Origin: a virus
IMG/VR virus record: IMGVR_UViG_3300025728_000014
Location: 1 to 49,453 of that record
Reading direction: 5' to 3' (one strand)
DNA length: 49,453 bases
Positions 13,610 to 21,366 of the stretch are shown piece by piece (the first letter of the stretch is position 1; each line of letters begins with the position of its first letter). The translations under genes were made by a program, and so were the position numbers. The notes below the pieces were generated by a model that was not told the DNA's origin, did not search any database, and saw nothing but the letters and a program-made list of their open reading frames with translations.

Positions 13610-13851
13610 AGCTTAACCTCCGTGCCGTGCTCAAAGAAATATACTGTCCAAGAATCGTCTCCATGCCTGTGAGAGGTAGTGCTACAGGCTTTGGATAGAT
13701 CAACCCATATAGGTACATCATTCGGAATTAGCTTCTCGGTGCTGGCTCCGAGTTCTTCGATGTAAGGATAATTAGAAAGGTCAATCTTTCCAGTCTTACC
13801 ATTGATTTTTGGTAGGCAATCTGACAGGATATACAGTTTAGTCATACTCAT
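13606..13851 (-). CDS. Hypothetical protein, soluble paralogue of 13848-14282
   Basis: An 81-residue soluble protein. The order KLYILSDCLPKINGKTGKID, ELGAST, DVPIWVDLSKA and VYFFEHGTEVKL matches the C-terminal half of the neighbouring protein (KMYISRDCYEKINKETGKVD, ELGAST, DVPILIDPTRA, IYWFKDGVEAKIL). A tandem duplication in the island is therefore clear. Function unknown. Confidence 0.68.
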   Translation of the reverse strand: MSMTKLYILSDCLPKINGKTGKIDLSNYPYIEELGASTEKLIPNDVPIWVDLSKACSTTSHRHGDDSWTVYFFEHGTEVKL

Positions 13852-14282
13852 AAGATTTTAGCCTCTACGCCGTCTTTAAACCAGTAAATTTTATAAGGTG
13901 TGCCGTCATAGTCGTCTGTCTCTTCGTCAATATCGTATGCTCTTGTAGGGTCAATCAAAATGGGTACGTCATCATGGAACATTTGAATTGTGGACGCACC
14001 TAGCTCGGTGTCAAACTCGCTAACCCCTAGCTTTTTCGTATCTCGGAAGGCGGCACAATCAACCTTGCCAGTTTCCTTATTTATTTTTTCGTAACAGTCT
14101 CTTGAGATATACATCTTATCAAGTATAGTCATTTTTTTAGCTCCTTTGTATTTTTCTTTAGTGTATGAAGACATTGCGAGTCCGACCATGCACAAAACAA
14201 ACATGGCATAAACAGCTAGGCAAATGATCCCTAGTGTCAGTAAAGATAAAAATATTGTAGCAATAGTTTCTAAGAATCCCAT
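13848..14282 (-). CDS. Membrane-anchored paralogue of 13606-13851
   Basis: A 144-residue protein with an N-terminal membrane helix (about residues 2-37, FLETIATIFLSLLTLGIICL) fused in frame to a copy of the soluble domain encoded by 13606-13851. The start at 14282 follows AAGGAG by eight bases. Inside the frame, ATG 14132 also has its own AAAGGAG site at the right distance and starts exactly where the soluble paralogue starts. Two products, membrane-bound and soluble, are therefore possible. Function unknown. Confidence 0.65.
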   Translation of the reverse strand: MGFLETIATIFLSLLTLGIICLAVYAMFVLCMVGLAMSSYTKEKYKGAKKMTILDKMYISRDCYEKINKETGKVDCAAFRDTKKLGVSEFDTELGASTIQMFHDDVPILIDPTRAYDIDEETDDYDGTPYKIYWFKDGVEAKIL

Positions 14283-14287
14283 TGCGG

Positions 14288-14440
14288 TCACTCCTTGTTT
14301 AGCTTGCCTTGTTTGAACCTTCTCAGCTCTTCAATTGCGAACCTGATCATCATAAGAGTGAGAATAAACAAAACAGAAGATACCATAATGATAAAACATA
14401 ACAGCATCAAGCATATAAGAATAGTTTGTAAGATTTCCAT
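14288..14440 (-). CDS. Membrane microprotein, 50 aa
   Basis: A small frame with an N-terminal hydrophobic stretch of about 30 residues (ILICLMLLCFIIMVSSVLFI) and a basic tail. Its initiation region AAGGAGTGACCGCAATGG is repeated exactly at the next gene (14281-14296). The stop of each upstream gene lies inside this sequence, so the genes are translationally chained. Confidence 0.6.
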   Translation of the reverse strand: MEILQTILICLMLLCFIIMVSSVLFILTLMMIRFAIEELRRFKQGKLNKE

Positions 14441-14445
14441 TGCGG

Positions 14446-14523
14446 TCACTCCTTATTTTTACTTTCAATATCGACAATATGAACAATGATGAGTAAGACT
14501 AACAGGGTAGCACCTATAATCAT
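14446..14523 (-). CDS. Membrane microprotein, 25 aa
   Basis: A very short frame, MIIGATLLVLLIIVHIVDIE and five more residues. The start ATG overlaps the stop of the upstream gene (ATGA), and its own stop lies inside the repeated initiation cassette of the next gene. The hydrophobic sequence and tight coupling argue for a real microprotein, but the size limits confidence. Confidence 0.4.
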   Translation of the reverse strand: MIIGATLLVLLIIVHIVDIESKNKE

Positions 14524-14753
14524 TTCACTTGACCCACATTGGTCATGCTCATAAGGGAGTGAAAGCGTGCGTTTGCATGGATATACTCGGTATATGGCAT
14601 ATTCCCATAGTGAGTTATATCATCTGTGTGAACCATAACAGAGTAAGTCTCGACACCGTACCTTTCAAGGTCACTTTTCCTGTGACCAAAACACCATTCG
14701 CCATTAAGGAGATCGCGAACATTTACATCTTTCATATAAACTTGCTTGTACAT
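14520..14753 (-). CDS. Hypothetical protein, 77 aa
   Basis: A soluble protein with mixed charge (DLLNGEWCFGHRKSDLERYG). The ATG at 14753 follows GAAAGGA by about eight bases. Function unknown. The 113-base gap upstream holds a half operator GGTCATAC (14796-14803) and a TAGAAT, but no -35 box at proper spacing. Confidence 0.6.
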   Translation of the reverse strand: MYKQVYMKDVNVRDLLNGEWCFGHRKSDLERYGVETYSVMVHTDDITHYGNMPYTEYIHANARFHSLMSMTNVGQVK

Positions 14754-14866
14754 GGTATCATCCTTTCGAGGAACACCCTCAGAGTCATTCTAAGGGGTCA
14801 TACAGCCTTTTGAGAGCGTTCCAAGTAGTTTAATATTCAAATAGGTTAAAAACGCTTAGAAAGCCT

Positions 14867-15124
14867 TTAAATGTTGCTTGTTGGTAACTTGGTCAATCGC
14901 TTATAACCTTTGATAAAGGCATCTCTTCCAGCCTCAAAGTCTTTAAACTCTTTTTCACGGGGCTGGCTAATTGTGCTAAAGTGCTTGTAATAGAATTGAA
15001 CCTTATGAGTATCACCTTTGCGGCGTTTCTTCCAAACGGAAAACGTCTTACCGTCCCAACCAACATCGTCCATTTCTTCCTGAGTAGTATAACCGACAAA
15101 TTCTTTATACTGATCTACAGCCAT
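14867..15124 (-). CDS. Hypothetical protein, 85 aa
   Basis: A basic soluble protein. The segment GWDGKTFSVWKKRRKGDTHK followed by FYYKHFSTISQPREKEF suggests a small beta-sheet nucleic-acid-binding fold, but no family is recognised. One base separates it from the upstream gene. The ribosome binding site is AAGGAGGA. Confidence 0.62.
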   Translation of the reverse strand: MAVDQYKEFVGYTTQEEMDDVGWDGKTFSVWKKRRKGDTHKVQFYYKHFSTISQPREKEFKDFEAGRDAFIKGYKRLTKLPTSNI

Positions 15125-15125
15125 G

Positions 15126-15353
15126 TTATTTGTCCTCCTTAGTGAAGTTTGTAACCATTATAGTGAGATCAAACTCGTGAAAGTTTTCGAGTTCTTCACT
15201 TAAGGTTGTGAGAGATGATACCTCTACATCTAGTTCTGTAAAAGAAACTTTCTCGGTGAATACTTCCCATGCTTCTTTCTTTACTCGAATAAAGCCGTCA
15301 TATTCGAACTCACGAAGATCACTTGGAACTGTGTAGCCAATCAATTTTTTCAT
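15126..15353 (-). CDS. Hypothetical protein, 75 aa
   Basis: First gene of the leftward island. Start 15353 is preferred since CTTGGAGGT lies about six bases upstream; a longer in-frame start would lie in the promoter. Its N-terminus (GYTVPSDLREFEYDGFIRVKKEAW) resembles that of the next gene (GYTTQEEMDDVGWDGKTFSVWKKR), so the two may share an ancestor. Function unknown. Confidence 0.62.
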   Translation of the reverse strand: MKKLIGYTVPSDLREFEYDGFIRVKKEAWEVFTEKVSFTELDVEVSSLTTLSEELENFHEFDLTIMVTNFTKEDK

Positions 15354-15390
15354 GGGTGTACCTCCAAGGTTTATTTTGTTGCTTAACTCT

Positions 15391-15419
15391 ATATTACTCT
15401 GGTAATACCAATATGTCAA
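15391..15419 (-). promoter_or_regulatory. Leftward promoter with operator ATATTACTCTGGTAATAC
   Basis: On the minus strand there is TTGACA (15414-15419), a 17-bp spacer, and TAATAT (15391-15396). The 18-bp operator at 15391-15408 spans the -10 box and spacer. On the plus strand, a TTAACTCTATA late-type motif (15383-15393) overlaps it and points towards the large terminase gene, so control may be divergent. Confidence 0.78.
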
Positions 15420-15453
15420 CAGTTTTTCTAAAAAAAGTTAAGGAGTTGTTAAA

Positions 15454-17139
15454 ATGCGAGACATGACAGCAGAAGAAATAAAGAAAATGAGGAACGTCTT
15501 ACGTGATCCTGTAGGCTTTACCGAGAAGACGGGAACCGTTAAGGGTAAGCCGTTTAGATTCGACCATCGAGAGCACTTGTACGATGTATACCGAGATATG
15601 CACCCTCGAATAGTGATCGTGGCAGGTCGTCAGGTTGAGAAATCCGAGACAGTCGCAAGAAAGATGCTTTTTCATGGATACACAAGAGGTCATACAACTA
15701 TTACATACACGGCACCTCGTAATGAGCAGACAACCCGTTTTGTCAACGACCGTTTCAGAAAATCAATTGCAAACTCTAATGGTGCCATACTTGAGGGAGA
15801 TGTCAAGAAGGATCGAGACGCAAAGACAGCTATCGGGTTAAGAAACAGTACAATGTATTACTTTGGCTCCTCATGGGCTGATGGTGATGCCCTTCGAGGT
15901 ATCTCTGGTGATATGGTGTTCTTTGACGAGGTTCAGGACATCGGTCAGACAGCCATCGAGTCAATTGAGAAGAGTATCTCCCACTCAGAGATACAAGACC
16001 CCGCAACTGAGATAAACGGACGATGCTTTTACACAGGGACACCAAAACAGAAGGGCTCCTATTATGACAAAGTCCTCTGGGGTAACTCTGATCAGAAGAA
16101 ATGGTCAGTGTGCTGTGAACAATGCGGTCATGAGCAATTCCTGTCAATGAAAAACATCATGGTACAGAACGAGAAAGAAGAAAACGAGCGGAGATACTTT
16201 GGGTGCCTTGAGTGTGAAGCCGAGTTAAACCGTGAGAATGGCAAATGGATCAAAACACGACCAAACAACAAGCGATACAGTGGCTACCTGTTCAACCAGC
16301 TCAACATGGTTTGGATCAGTGCCAACCAAGTCTGGCATGATTACAACAACATGGATGACATGACATTTCACAATGAGGTGCTTGGTGAGTTTTACTCAGG
16401 TGATGAACAGCCTCTTTCCTATGAGGATGTACTGGCATGTACAGACAAGAAGCTGTCCCTTCAAGATAAATGCGACATCCCGACCGTCATGGGCATTGAC
16501 TATGGATCAGGTGGTCAATCTAAGACGATTATCACAATTGGTCATGAAACAATGCACAAAGGCAAGAAAAAGCTATTGATCGTCCACATGGAGAGCGCTC
16601 CTAACATGGACACGGATACTCGTATCGCTTATATAAACTCATTGAAACACAAGTACAACGTTCAGAAAATCAATGGGGATATTGGGTTCGGTCAATACGA
16701 GGGAGAGACCTTCTACTCAATGTACGGAAGAGAGGCTATCTCTACAAGGTACGTTACATACCAGACTAACCCCAAAAAGCGTGAAATCAAAGATAAATTC
16801 GTCCTACAAGTGGATAGAACCTTCTCAATGGACTCTCTTATCATGTCATTCAAGCGTGGAGAGATCGTTATCCCTTACAGTGACCCAGAAAAGGTAGAAA
16901 TGTTCTTTGATCATTACACAGCTATTGAGGCGGTCTTCTCAGAGTCCACTCAAGGAGCTGGGCGGAAGAGATACGACCACAGAACACCAGACGATGCATT
17001 CCACTCCTTGAACTATGTCCGTGAGGGCATCTTCGAGATCAACAATAAATTCGAATGGGATGGCGCTCAGAGAGATAGCTGGGGAGAAGATAAACTTTTA
17101 AGCCACGACATCGATTTACCGTCAGAAAACGAGTGGTAG
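15454..17139 (+). CDS. terL: Terminase large subunit, GpA-like
   Basis: A 561-residue packaging motor ATPase and nuclease. Walker A GRQVEKS is at 58-64 and Walker B MVFFDEVQD is near 152-160. A zinc-binding insertion with CCEQCGHEQF (about 218) and CLECEAEL (about 250) is typical of the lambda GpA family. The nuclease domain begins with GIDYGSG near 346. All motor and nuclease landmarks are present and length is normal. It cuts concatemers and pumps DNA into the prohead through the portal encoded next. The gene has an AAGGAG site and is separated from the small subunit by the leftward island. Confidence 0.92.
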   Translation: MRDMTAEEIKKMRNVLRDPVGFTEKTGTVKGKPFRFDHREHLYDVYRDMHPRIVIVAGRQVEKSETVARKMLFHGYTRGHTTITYTAPRNEQTTRFVNDRFRKSIANSNGAILEGDVKKDRDAKTAIGLRNSTMYYFGSSWADGDALRGISGDMVFFDEVQDIGQTAIESIEKSISHSEIQDPATEINGRCFYTGTPKQKGSYYDKVLWGNSDQKKWSVCCEQCGHEQFLSMKNIMVQNEKEENERRYFGCLECEAELNRENGKWIKTRPNNKRYSGYLFNQLNMVWISANQVWHDYNNMDDMTFHNEVLGEFYSGDEQPLSYEDVLACTDKKLSLQDKCDIPTVMGIDYGSGGQSKTIITIGHETMHKGKKKLLIVHMESAPNMDTDTRIAYINSLKHKYNVQKINGDIGFGQYEGETFYSMYGREAISTRYVTYQTNPKKREIKDKFVLQVDRTFSMDSLIMSFKRGEIVIPYSDPEKVEMFFDHYTAIEAVFSESTQGAGRKRYDHRTPDDAFHSLNYVREGIFEINNKFEWDGAQRDSWGEDKLLSHDIDLPSENEW

Positions 17140-17221
17140 TGTTTACTTTCAGTGACAATATAGTGAGTCAAAATAAAGCTGGATTCTCCCAAGGGAGATC
17201 GGAAGGCAGGAGGCAAAATAC

Positions 17222-18538
17222 ATGGGATTTTTAGATAAGTTCAAACGTAAGAAAGAAAGCAACGTGGAGAAGTACGCCGAGGAGTTAACCGACTTGGCAA
17301 ATACAATGTTTAAAGAGATCGCACTCATGAAAGATACAACTGGAGAGCGTGCAGACCAAGAGGACTTTAATCCGACAGACTTCTCACTTGAAGTATACGA
17401 AAAGATGCTTACAGATGGACAAGTTAAGTCCGCACTCGATATGATTAAGCTGTCAGCAACCGCCAAAGGGTTTACCGTGACTGGTGACGATGAGGAATCT
17501 AAGAAGTACGCCGACTTTATTAACGAAAACTTTGAAATGATCAGGGGTAATATGGAGGACGTACTCAAAGAGATCATGACAGCCCTTGAATATGGATATA
17601 GCTGTACAGAGAAAGTCTTCGAGTATAAAGATGGCAAGATCATGCTCAAGAAGCTCAAAACACTTGACCCATACACTGTAGCTGGCAAAACTGATCGCTT
17701 TGGTGACCTCATGCATGTCAAACAACGAGTCGGAACAAAGACAATCAAGATTCCAGCAGATAAAGTATTGTGGTACGCTCACCAGAAGCGTTTTGGTAAC
17801 ATCTATGGTCAATCCAGATTGAGAACGGTGTATAAGCATTGGTTCATCAAGGACAAGATGTATAGATTCGCTAACATTGCATATGAGCGCTATGGTACAC
17901 CCCTCTTAGTCGGATCAGTAGAGGACAAAAACGATGTACCTGAGATCACAAAGCTATTGAGAAACATCAATGGTATGACTGGACTAGGACTATCTGGCGG
18001 AGCCAAAGTGGAAGCCATTCAGACAACAAACGCAGACTTCATTGGTTACATTGAGCACCACGACAGAAAGATCATGGAGGCTTTACTGGTTCCGCCATCC
18101 CTTCTAGGTCTATCTCGTGGTCAGTCTGGCTCTTATGCTTTGTCATCTAATCAGTTTGATATCTTTATGATTCACCTTGAAAGCATCCAGCGTGACATCA
18201 AATCACTGATCGAGGAAGAAATAATCAGACCCCTAGTTGATCTGAACTTCCCGAACGTCACAAAGTACCCTTCTTTCACATTCAAGCCTTTGGCGGATCG
18301 AGACATCGACAAGCTGTCAACCGTATTCGAGAAACTGATCAATGCATCTGTTATTGCCCCAGAGGAAGACTGGTTAAGAGAAGAGCTCGGCTTCCCTGTA
18401 ATGTCTAAAGAAGTTCGCCAGTCTATCGAGGAGCGCAGAGAGAAAGCACTTGAGGCATTTACCCCTAAAGCTGATTCAGAAGGCTCAAACGAAGAGGAAA
18501 GCGGCTCTCAGGAGGAAACAATCCCAGAGGGAAAGTAA
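17222..18538 (+). CDS. Portal protein, Mu gp29-like (DUF935)
   Basis: A 438-residue portal protein. Recognisable parts include KSALDMIKLSATAKGFTVTG, the EIMTALEYGYSCTEKVFEYKDGKI segment and the PADKVLWYAH region, matching the DUF935 family of Mu-like portals. It forms the twelve-subunit ring at one head vertex that docks the terminase and the tail. The C-terminus is acidic and low complexity (about the last 25 residues), as often seen in these proteins. It follows the large terminase by 82 bases, as expected for this module. Confidence 0.88.
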   Translation: MGFLDKFKRKKESNVEKYAEELTDLANTMFKEIALMKDTTGERADQEDFNPTDFSLEVYEKMLTDGQVKSALDMIKLSATAKGFTVTGDDEESKKYADFINENFEMIRGNMEDVLKEIMTALEYGYSCTEKVFEYKDGKIMLKKLKTLDPYTVAGKTDRFGDLMHVKQRVGTKTIKIPADKVLWYAHQKRFGNIYGQSRLRTVYKHWFIKDKMYRFANIAYERYGTPLLVGSVEDKNDVPEITKLLRNINGMTGLGLSGGAKVEAIQTTNADFIGYIEHHDRKIMEALLVPPSLLGLSRGQSGSYALSSNQFDIFMIHLESIQRDIKSLIEEEIIRPLVDLNFPNVTKYPSFTFKPLADRDIDKLSTVFEKLINASVIAPEEDWLREELGFPVMSKEVRQSIEERREKALEAFTPKADSEGSNEEESGSQEETIPEGK

Positions 18539-18552
18539 ACACCTCTGAGGTT

Positions 18553-19494
18553 TTGACTCCTAAAGTCATTACCTTTGGAGAACGGCGCAAGATGGCTGAC
18601 GCTAAGAAGTCCATAGACGATATGGAGGCTCTAGAGTCAGCTTTTCTTGATAAGTCTCAGAGGTTAAACAAAAAGCGCCAAGAGCAAATGATCAAACGAG
18701 TTGAGCAAGTCCAAGAACAGTTAGAGTACGCTTTCGAGCATGGAAACGTTGACCAGATAAACTCAATCATAAATGGCTTGAAGATTCCGTCCTCCAAAGA
18801 GTGGCATAAGCTCTTGAAGAATCTCGTATTGAAGTCAATCGAGGGTGGAGCCGTAAGAGCGCAACTTGAGTATGAAAAGCTGGCTCAACGTACTAACTTC
18901 AATGAGTCAATAGATGTATCCTTTTCGGTTGACTGGTCGCTATCCCTTGGGAGCCAAGCTCTTGAGTACGTCCTTCAATATGCTTATGAAATTGGTGTAA
19001 TCACTGAGGAAACTGTACGGGAGCAGATCAGACAAACCCTTATGGGCGGTCTGGAGAGGGGAGACCGAGGAAGGGACTTGATAGCTAGTGTCATTGAGTC
19101 AGTGGGATTCTGGATGGGTCAGAAGCACGCAGAAACAATTGCCAGAACAGAGACAACCAAGTTTTACAACGCTGGCAAACTAGCCAGATGGCTAGACCCT
19201 GAGTTAGATGGCTTTGTAGTTGCCTTGCAATATGACGCTATCACAGATAGTAGGACTACAGACCTATGTAACCAACTAAATGGTAAAATAATCAATGTAT
19301 ACAATCAAGATGCCATCCAGCAGTACACACCACCAAACCACTTTAATTGTCGTTCACAGTGGCTACCAGTTTCGAAGTATGAAGATTATCAAGAAGACTG
19401 GATCGTATCAGAAACACCACCAGAAGGATTCAAACACACAGTGAATTTACCTAGCTTGCTTTCCTCAACGGAATCAATCATCAAGAAAAACTAA
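18553..19494 (+). CDS. Head morphogenesis protein, Mu gpF / SPP1 gp7-like
   Basis: About 313 residues. The C-terminal domain carries the family pattern: ARTETTKFYNAGK, DAITDSRTTDLCNQLNGKI and TPPNHFNCRSQW, matching Mu F-like minor head proteins. The N-terminal half is helical with a charged stretch. The start is uncertain: TTG 18553 lies very close to CTGAGG, while ATG 18592 has a more distant GGAG. It acts in head assembly or DNA ejection next to the portal. It is the last gene before the leftward cargo unit. Confidence 0.85.
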   Translation: MTPKVITFGERRKMADAKKSIDDMEALESAFLDKSQRLNKKRQEQMIKRVEQVQEQLEYAFEHGNVDQINSIINGLKIPSSKEWHKLLKNLVLKSIEGGAVRAQLEYEKLAQRTNFNESIDVSFSVDWSLSLGSQALEYVLQYAYEIGVITEETVREQIRQTLMGGLERGDRGRDLIASVIESVGFWMGQKHAETIARTETTKFYNAGKLARWLDPELDGFVVALQYDAITDSRTTDLCNQLNGKIINVYNQDAIQQYTPPNHFNCRSQWLPVSKYEDYQEDWIVSETPPEGFKHTVNLPSLLSSTESIIKKN

Positions 19495-19495
19495 A

Positions 19496-19528
19496 AGGGC
19501 TCCCTCAGTGGGAACCCTCTTTTTTTTA
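19496..19528. terminator. Bidirectional terminator between head genes and cargo unit
   Basis: AGGG-C-TCCC-TCAGT-GGGA-A-CCCT hairpin with T-run on the right and A-rich sequence on the left, so it can end transcripts from both directions. Confidence 0.85.
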
Positions 19529-20008
19529 TCGTTTGATTTTAAAGTTATCACCATATAGTTTTTTCTCAGCAAGTAAGTCTCCTGACTCGTTAACAAACTT
19601 AGTGAGTACGCTGTCTTTTGGCTTAATCACGTTGGCACCACTCATTGACATCTTCACTCGTTGGTGAACCCCAGCAAGGAAACTTTTCTTCTCTGAATCG
19701 TCAGCCAAAGCCCATACAGATTCTTTGACGGTTACGTAAACAAATCCGCTGTCTTTCAGGTCAATGCTTGAGATGACACCCTCTGAGTCATTTACTATTC
19801 TGGAAAAGCTCTCGTTCATGATTTTGAGTTCATCCTCAGTAGGCTCACTCTTAGTTGTGGCTGGCTCTGGTTTTTCTTCTTTCTGCTCGACCTTTGCTGG
19901 TTCCTCTTTTGGTTTGGCTGGCTCGTTGTTTACTCCAAACAATTTTGATATAGCTCCCAAAGTCAAACAAACAACAAAGATAATTGCGATCACTTTAAAT
20001 TTATTCAT
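19526..20008 (-). CDS. Membrane-anchored extracytoplasmic protein (cargo gene)
   Basis: A 160-residue protein. An N-terminal hydrophobic segment (VIAIIFVVCLTLGAISKLFG) is followed by a proline/glutamate/lysine-rich linker (about residues 29-58) and a globular domain of about 100 residues (GVISSIDLKDSGFVYVTVKE, WALADDSEKKSFLAGVHQRV). No lipobox is clear. This resembles small surface proteins of Bacillus. It lies on the opposite strand inside the head gene cluster, with its own terminator, so it looks like a moron expressed apart from the late genes; effects on the host surface are plausible. Confidence 0.7.
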   Translation of the reverse strand: MNKFKVIAIIFVVCLTLGAISKLFGVNNEPAKPKEEPAKVEQKEEKPEPATTKSEPTEDELKIMNESFSRIVNDSEGVISSIDLKDSGFVYVTVKESVWALADDSEKKSFLAGVHQRVKMSMSGANVIKPKDSVLTKFVNESGDLLAEKKLYGDNFKIKR

Positions 20009-20130
20009 CTCTTTTTAGCTCCCCTTTTGTTTTTGGCATACCTGAGTAATACTGGTAAGCCTACTTTGATACCCTTTATAGCAACTCTCTTGGTGGTTTC
20101 TGACTTGATTATACTCTTAAGTAAACTCAT
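20005..20130 (-). CDS. Small basic protein, 41 aa (cargo gene)
   Basis: Start ATG 20130 follows AGGAGG by about eight bases, and its stop overlaps the start of the membrane-anchored protein gene (ATGA). The product is MSLLKSIIKS followed by a basic amphipathic sequence with net charge of about +12. Size and charge resemble a small DNA- or membrane-binding peptide. It is the first gene of the two-gene leftward unit. Confidence 0.62.
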   Translation of the reverse strand: MSLLKSIIKSETTKRVAIKGIKVGLPVLLRYAKNKRGAKKR

Positions 20131-20515
20131 TTGTCAATACCTCCTAGTAATATTTTTAAAAATATATGAGTTAGCTAAAGAGTTTAGAACTAATTAGTTA
20201 CCCTTATAGTATTACCTATATAGGAACCTAGTTTTCTTTTATGTTTTACTGAATGGTTTATCTTAATAGAAAACCTATTAGTTAACCCAATAAAGAATGT
20301 AACACATAAAAATATTTAACACAAGTACCATATGTTCGAACCAAAAACGTTTACTTTTGATAACAATAAGTGTGAGGGAGCAAGAGAAGCCCTCTAATAA
20401 AACGAACAAACAACACACATCCTTCAACCCGTTCTGTCATGGCTTGGTGTGCACATGGCAGGACACATTTTTTTAATGCTTGAGGCTTCGAAGAATCATA
20501 GAGGTGGTGACAAAC
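20131..20515. other. AT-rich intergenic region before the protease gene
   Basis: No gene seen. It contains a minus-strand CTAAACTCTTTA motif (20176-20187) facing the cargo unit, a half operator GTATTACC (20209-20216), and ATTAGTTAAC-type AT-rich words shared with 10300-10378. It also has TACCATATGT (20326-20335) and the 18-bp exact repeat CGTTTACTTTTGATAACA (20348-20365). Near the end a hairpin TGTCATG/CATGGCA (20435-20460) is followed seven bases later by a T run and may act as an attenuator. Confidence 0.5.
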
Positions 20516-21346
20516 TTGAAAGAATTCGAGATCGGACGTTTTTCCGAGTCAGACCCTTTAGAGGGTGACGAATATATCAAAGAAGGTATTTTGATTGAAG
20601 AAGGAGTTCACAGGGGTATCACGTTCAACACGGAAGATTTAGAGGTGTTGGCAAAATCCTTTGATCCTGAAAATCCAGTACCACTACAATTAGATCATTC
20701 AGAGTCAGCAAAAGACACAGCAGGCTATCTCCAAGACGTTTACGTTAAAGAGGGCAAGCTACTAGGTAAGTTTAAAATCATTGATGATACCGTCAAAGAG
20801 CGGATCACTAAAGGTTTAATGAAAAAGTTGTCTCTAGGATTCTATTCCAAGAAAGACCAGCAAGGCAATGTAAAGCCCTCTAGGATTAGAGAAGTTTCAA
20901 TCGTTGCTTTCCCACAAGTTCAAGGCGCTACCCTGTTTAAACAGGAAGAGCCAGCAAAGGAGGAGAAAAAACAAATGAGCCACGAAAACAAAGAGCTTAG
21001 CCAAGAAATGATTGTTAAGTTTGAAGAAATGAACGCAATGCTTGCTAAACAACAAGAACAAATCCAGAAACTTTCTCAAGATAAACTAGATGGACAAGTT
21101 GTCAAGTTTACCGAAAGTAAGCACATTGTTCCTGCTCAAGCTGAACCACTTAAAGAATTACTCTCAAGCATGACTGATGAGCAAATCGAAAAGTTCAACG
21201 AGTTCATGAAACATTCTGCGGTTGTTAACTTCGAGGAACAAGGCGAGTTCGAAGACTCTGACGCTAAAAAAGAAGATGGACTAAGCAAGGAAGAAGAAGA
21301 GGCTAACAAGTTCTACGAAGAGCATGTGAAACAATTCGGGCTTTAA
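20516..21346 (+). CDS. Prohead protease-scaffold fusion
   Basis: A 276-residue protein starting at TTG 20516 (GAGGTG lies nine bases upstream). The N-terminal part (residues 1-145) resembles Mu I / phage head serine proteases, with VPLQLDHSES containing a likely catalytic histidine, and LMKKLSLGFYSK and RIREVSIVAFPQV around the serine. The C-terminal 120 residues are a charged coiled coil (SQEMIVKFEEMNAMLAKQQEQ) typical of scaffolds. An internal start for the scaffold alone is at 20975. It acts in capsid assembly and maturation. Confidence 0.82.
   Translation: MKEFEIGRFSESDPLEGDEYIKEGILIEEGVHRGITFNTEDLEVLAKSFDPENPVPLQLDHSESAKDTAGYLQDVYVKEGKLLGKFKIIDDTVKERITKGLMKKLSLGFYSKKDQQGNVKPSRIREVSIVAFPQVQGATLFKQEEPAKEEKKQMSHENKELSQEMIVKFEEMNAMLAKQQEQIQKLSQDKLDGQVVKFTESKHIVPAQAEPLKELLSSMTDEQIEKFNEFMKHSAVVNFEEQGEFEDSDAKKEDGLSKEEEEANKFYEEHVKQFGL
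20956..21346 (+). other. Internal start for a separate scaffold protein
   Basis: Within the protease frame, AAAGGAGGAG at 20956-20965 lies about 11 bases before ATG 20975. Initiation here would give a 123-residue scaffold identical to the C-terminus of the fusion, the arrangement known for lambda C/Nu3. The strength of the site suggests real use. Confidence 0.6.
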
Positions 21347-21366
21347 GCCACCAAGGAGGGTAAATA

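Noticed and set aside
14295-14489. Rightward 64-codon frame in the leftward island
   Set aside because: Opposite to two coupled leftward membrane microproteins that have strong initiation sites; no site of its own.
14786-14803. Possible operator upstream of the 77-residue leftward gene
   Set aside because: Only the right arm GGTCATAC matches; left arm is unrelated and no promoter with correct spacing is visible.
20035-20052. Operator-like GGCATACCTGAGTAATAC
   Set aside because: Lies within the small basic protein gene and the left arm has three mismatches; not near a promoter.
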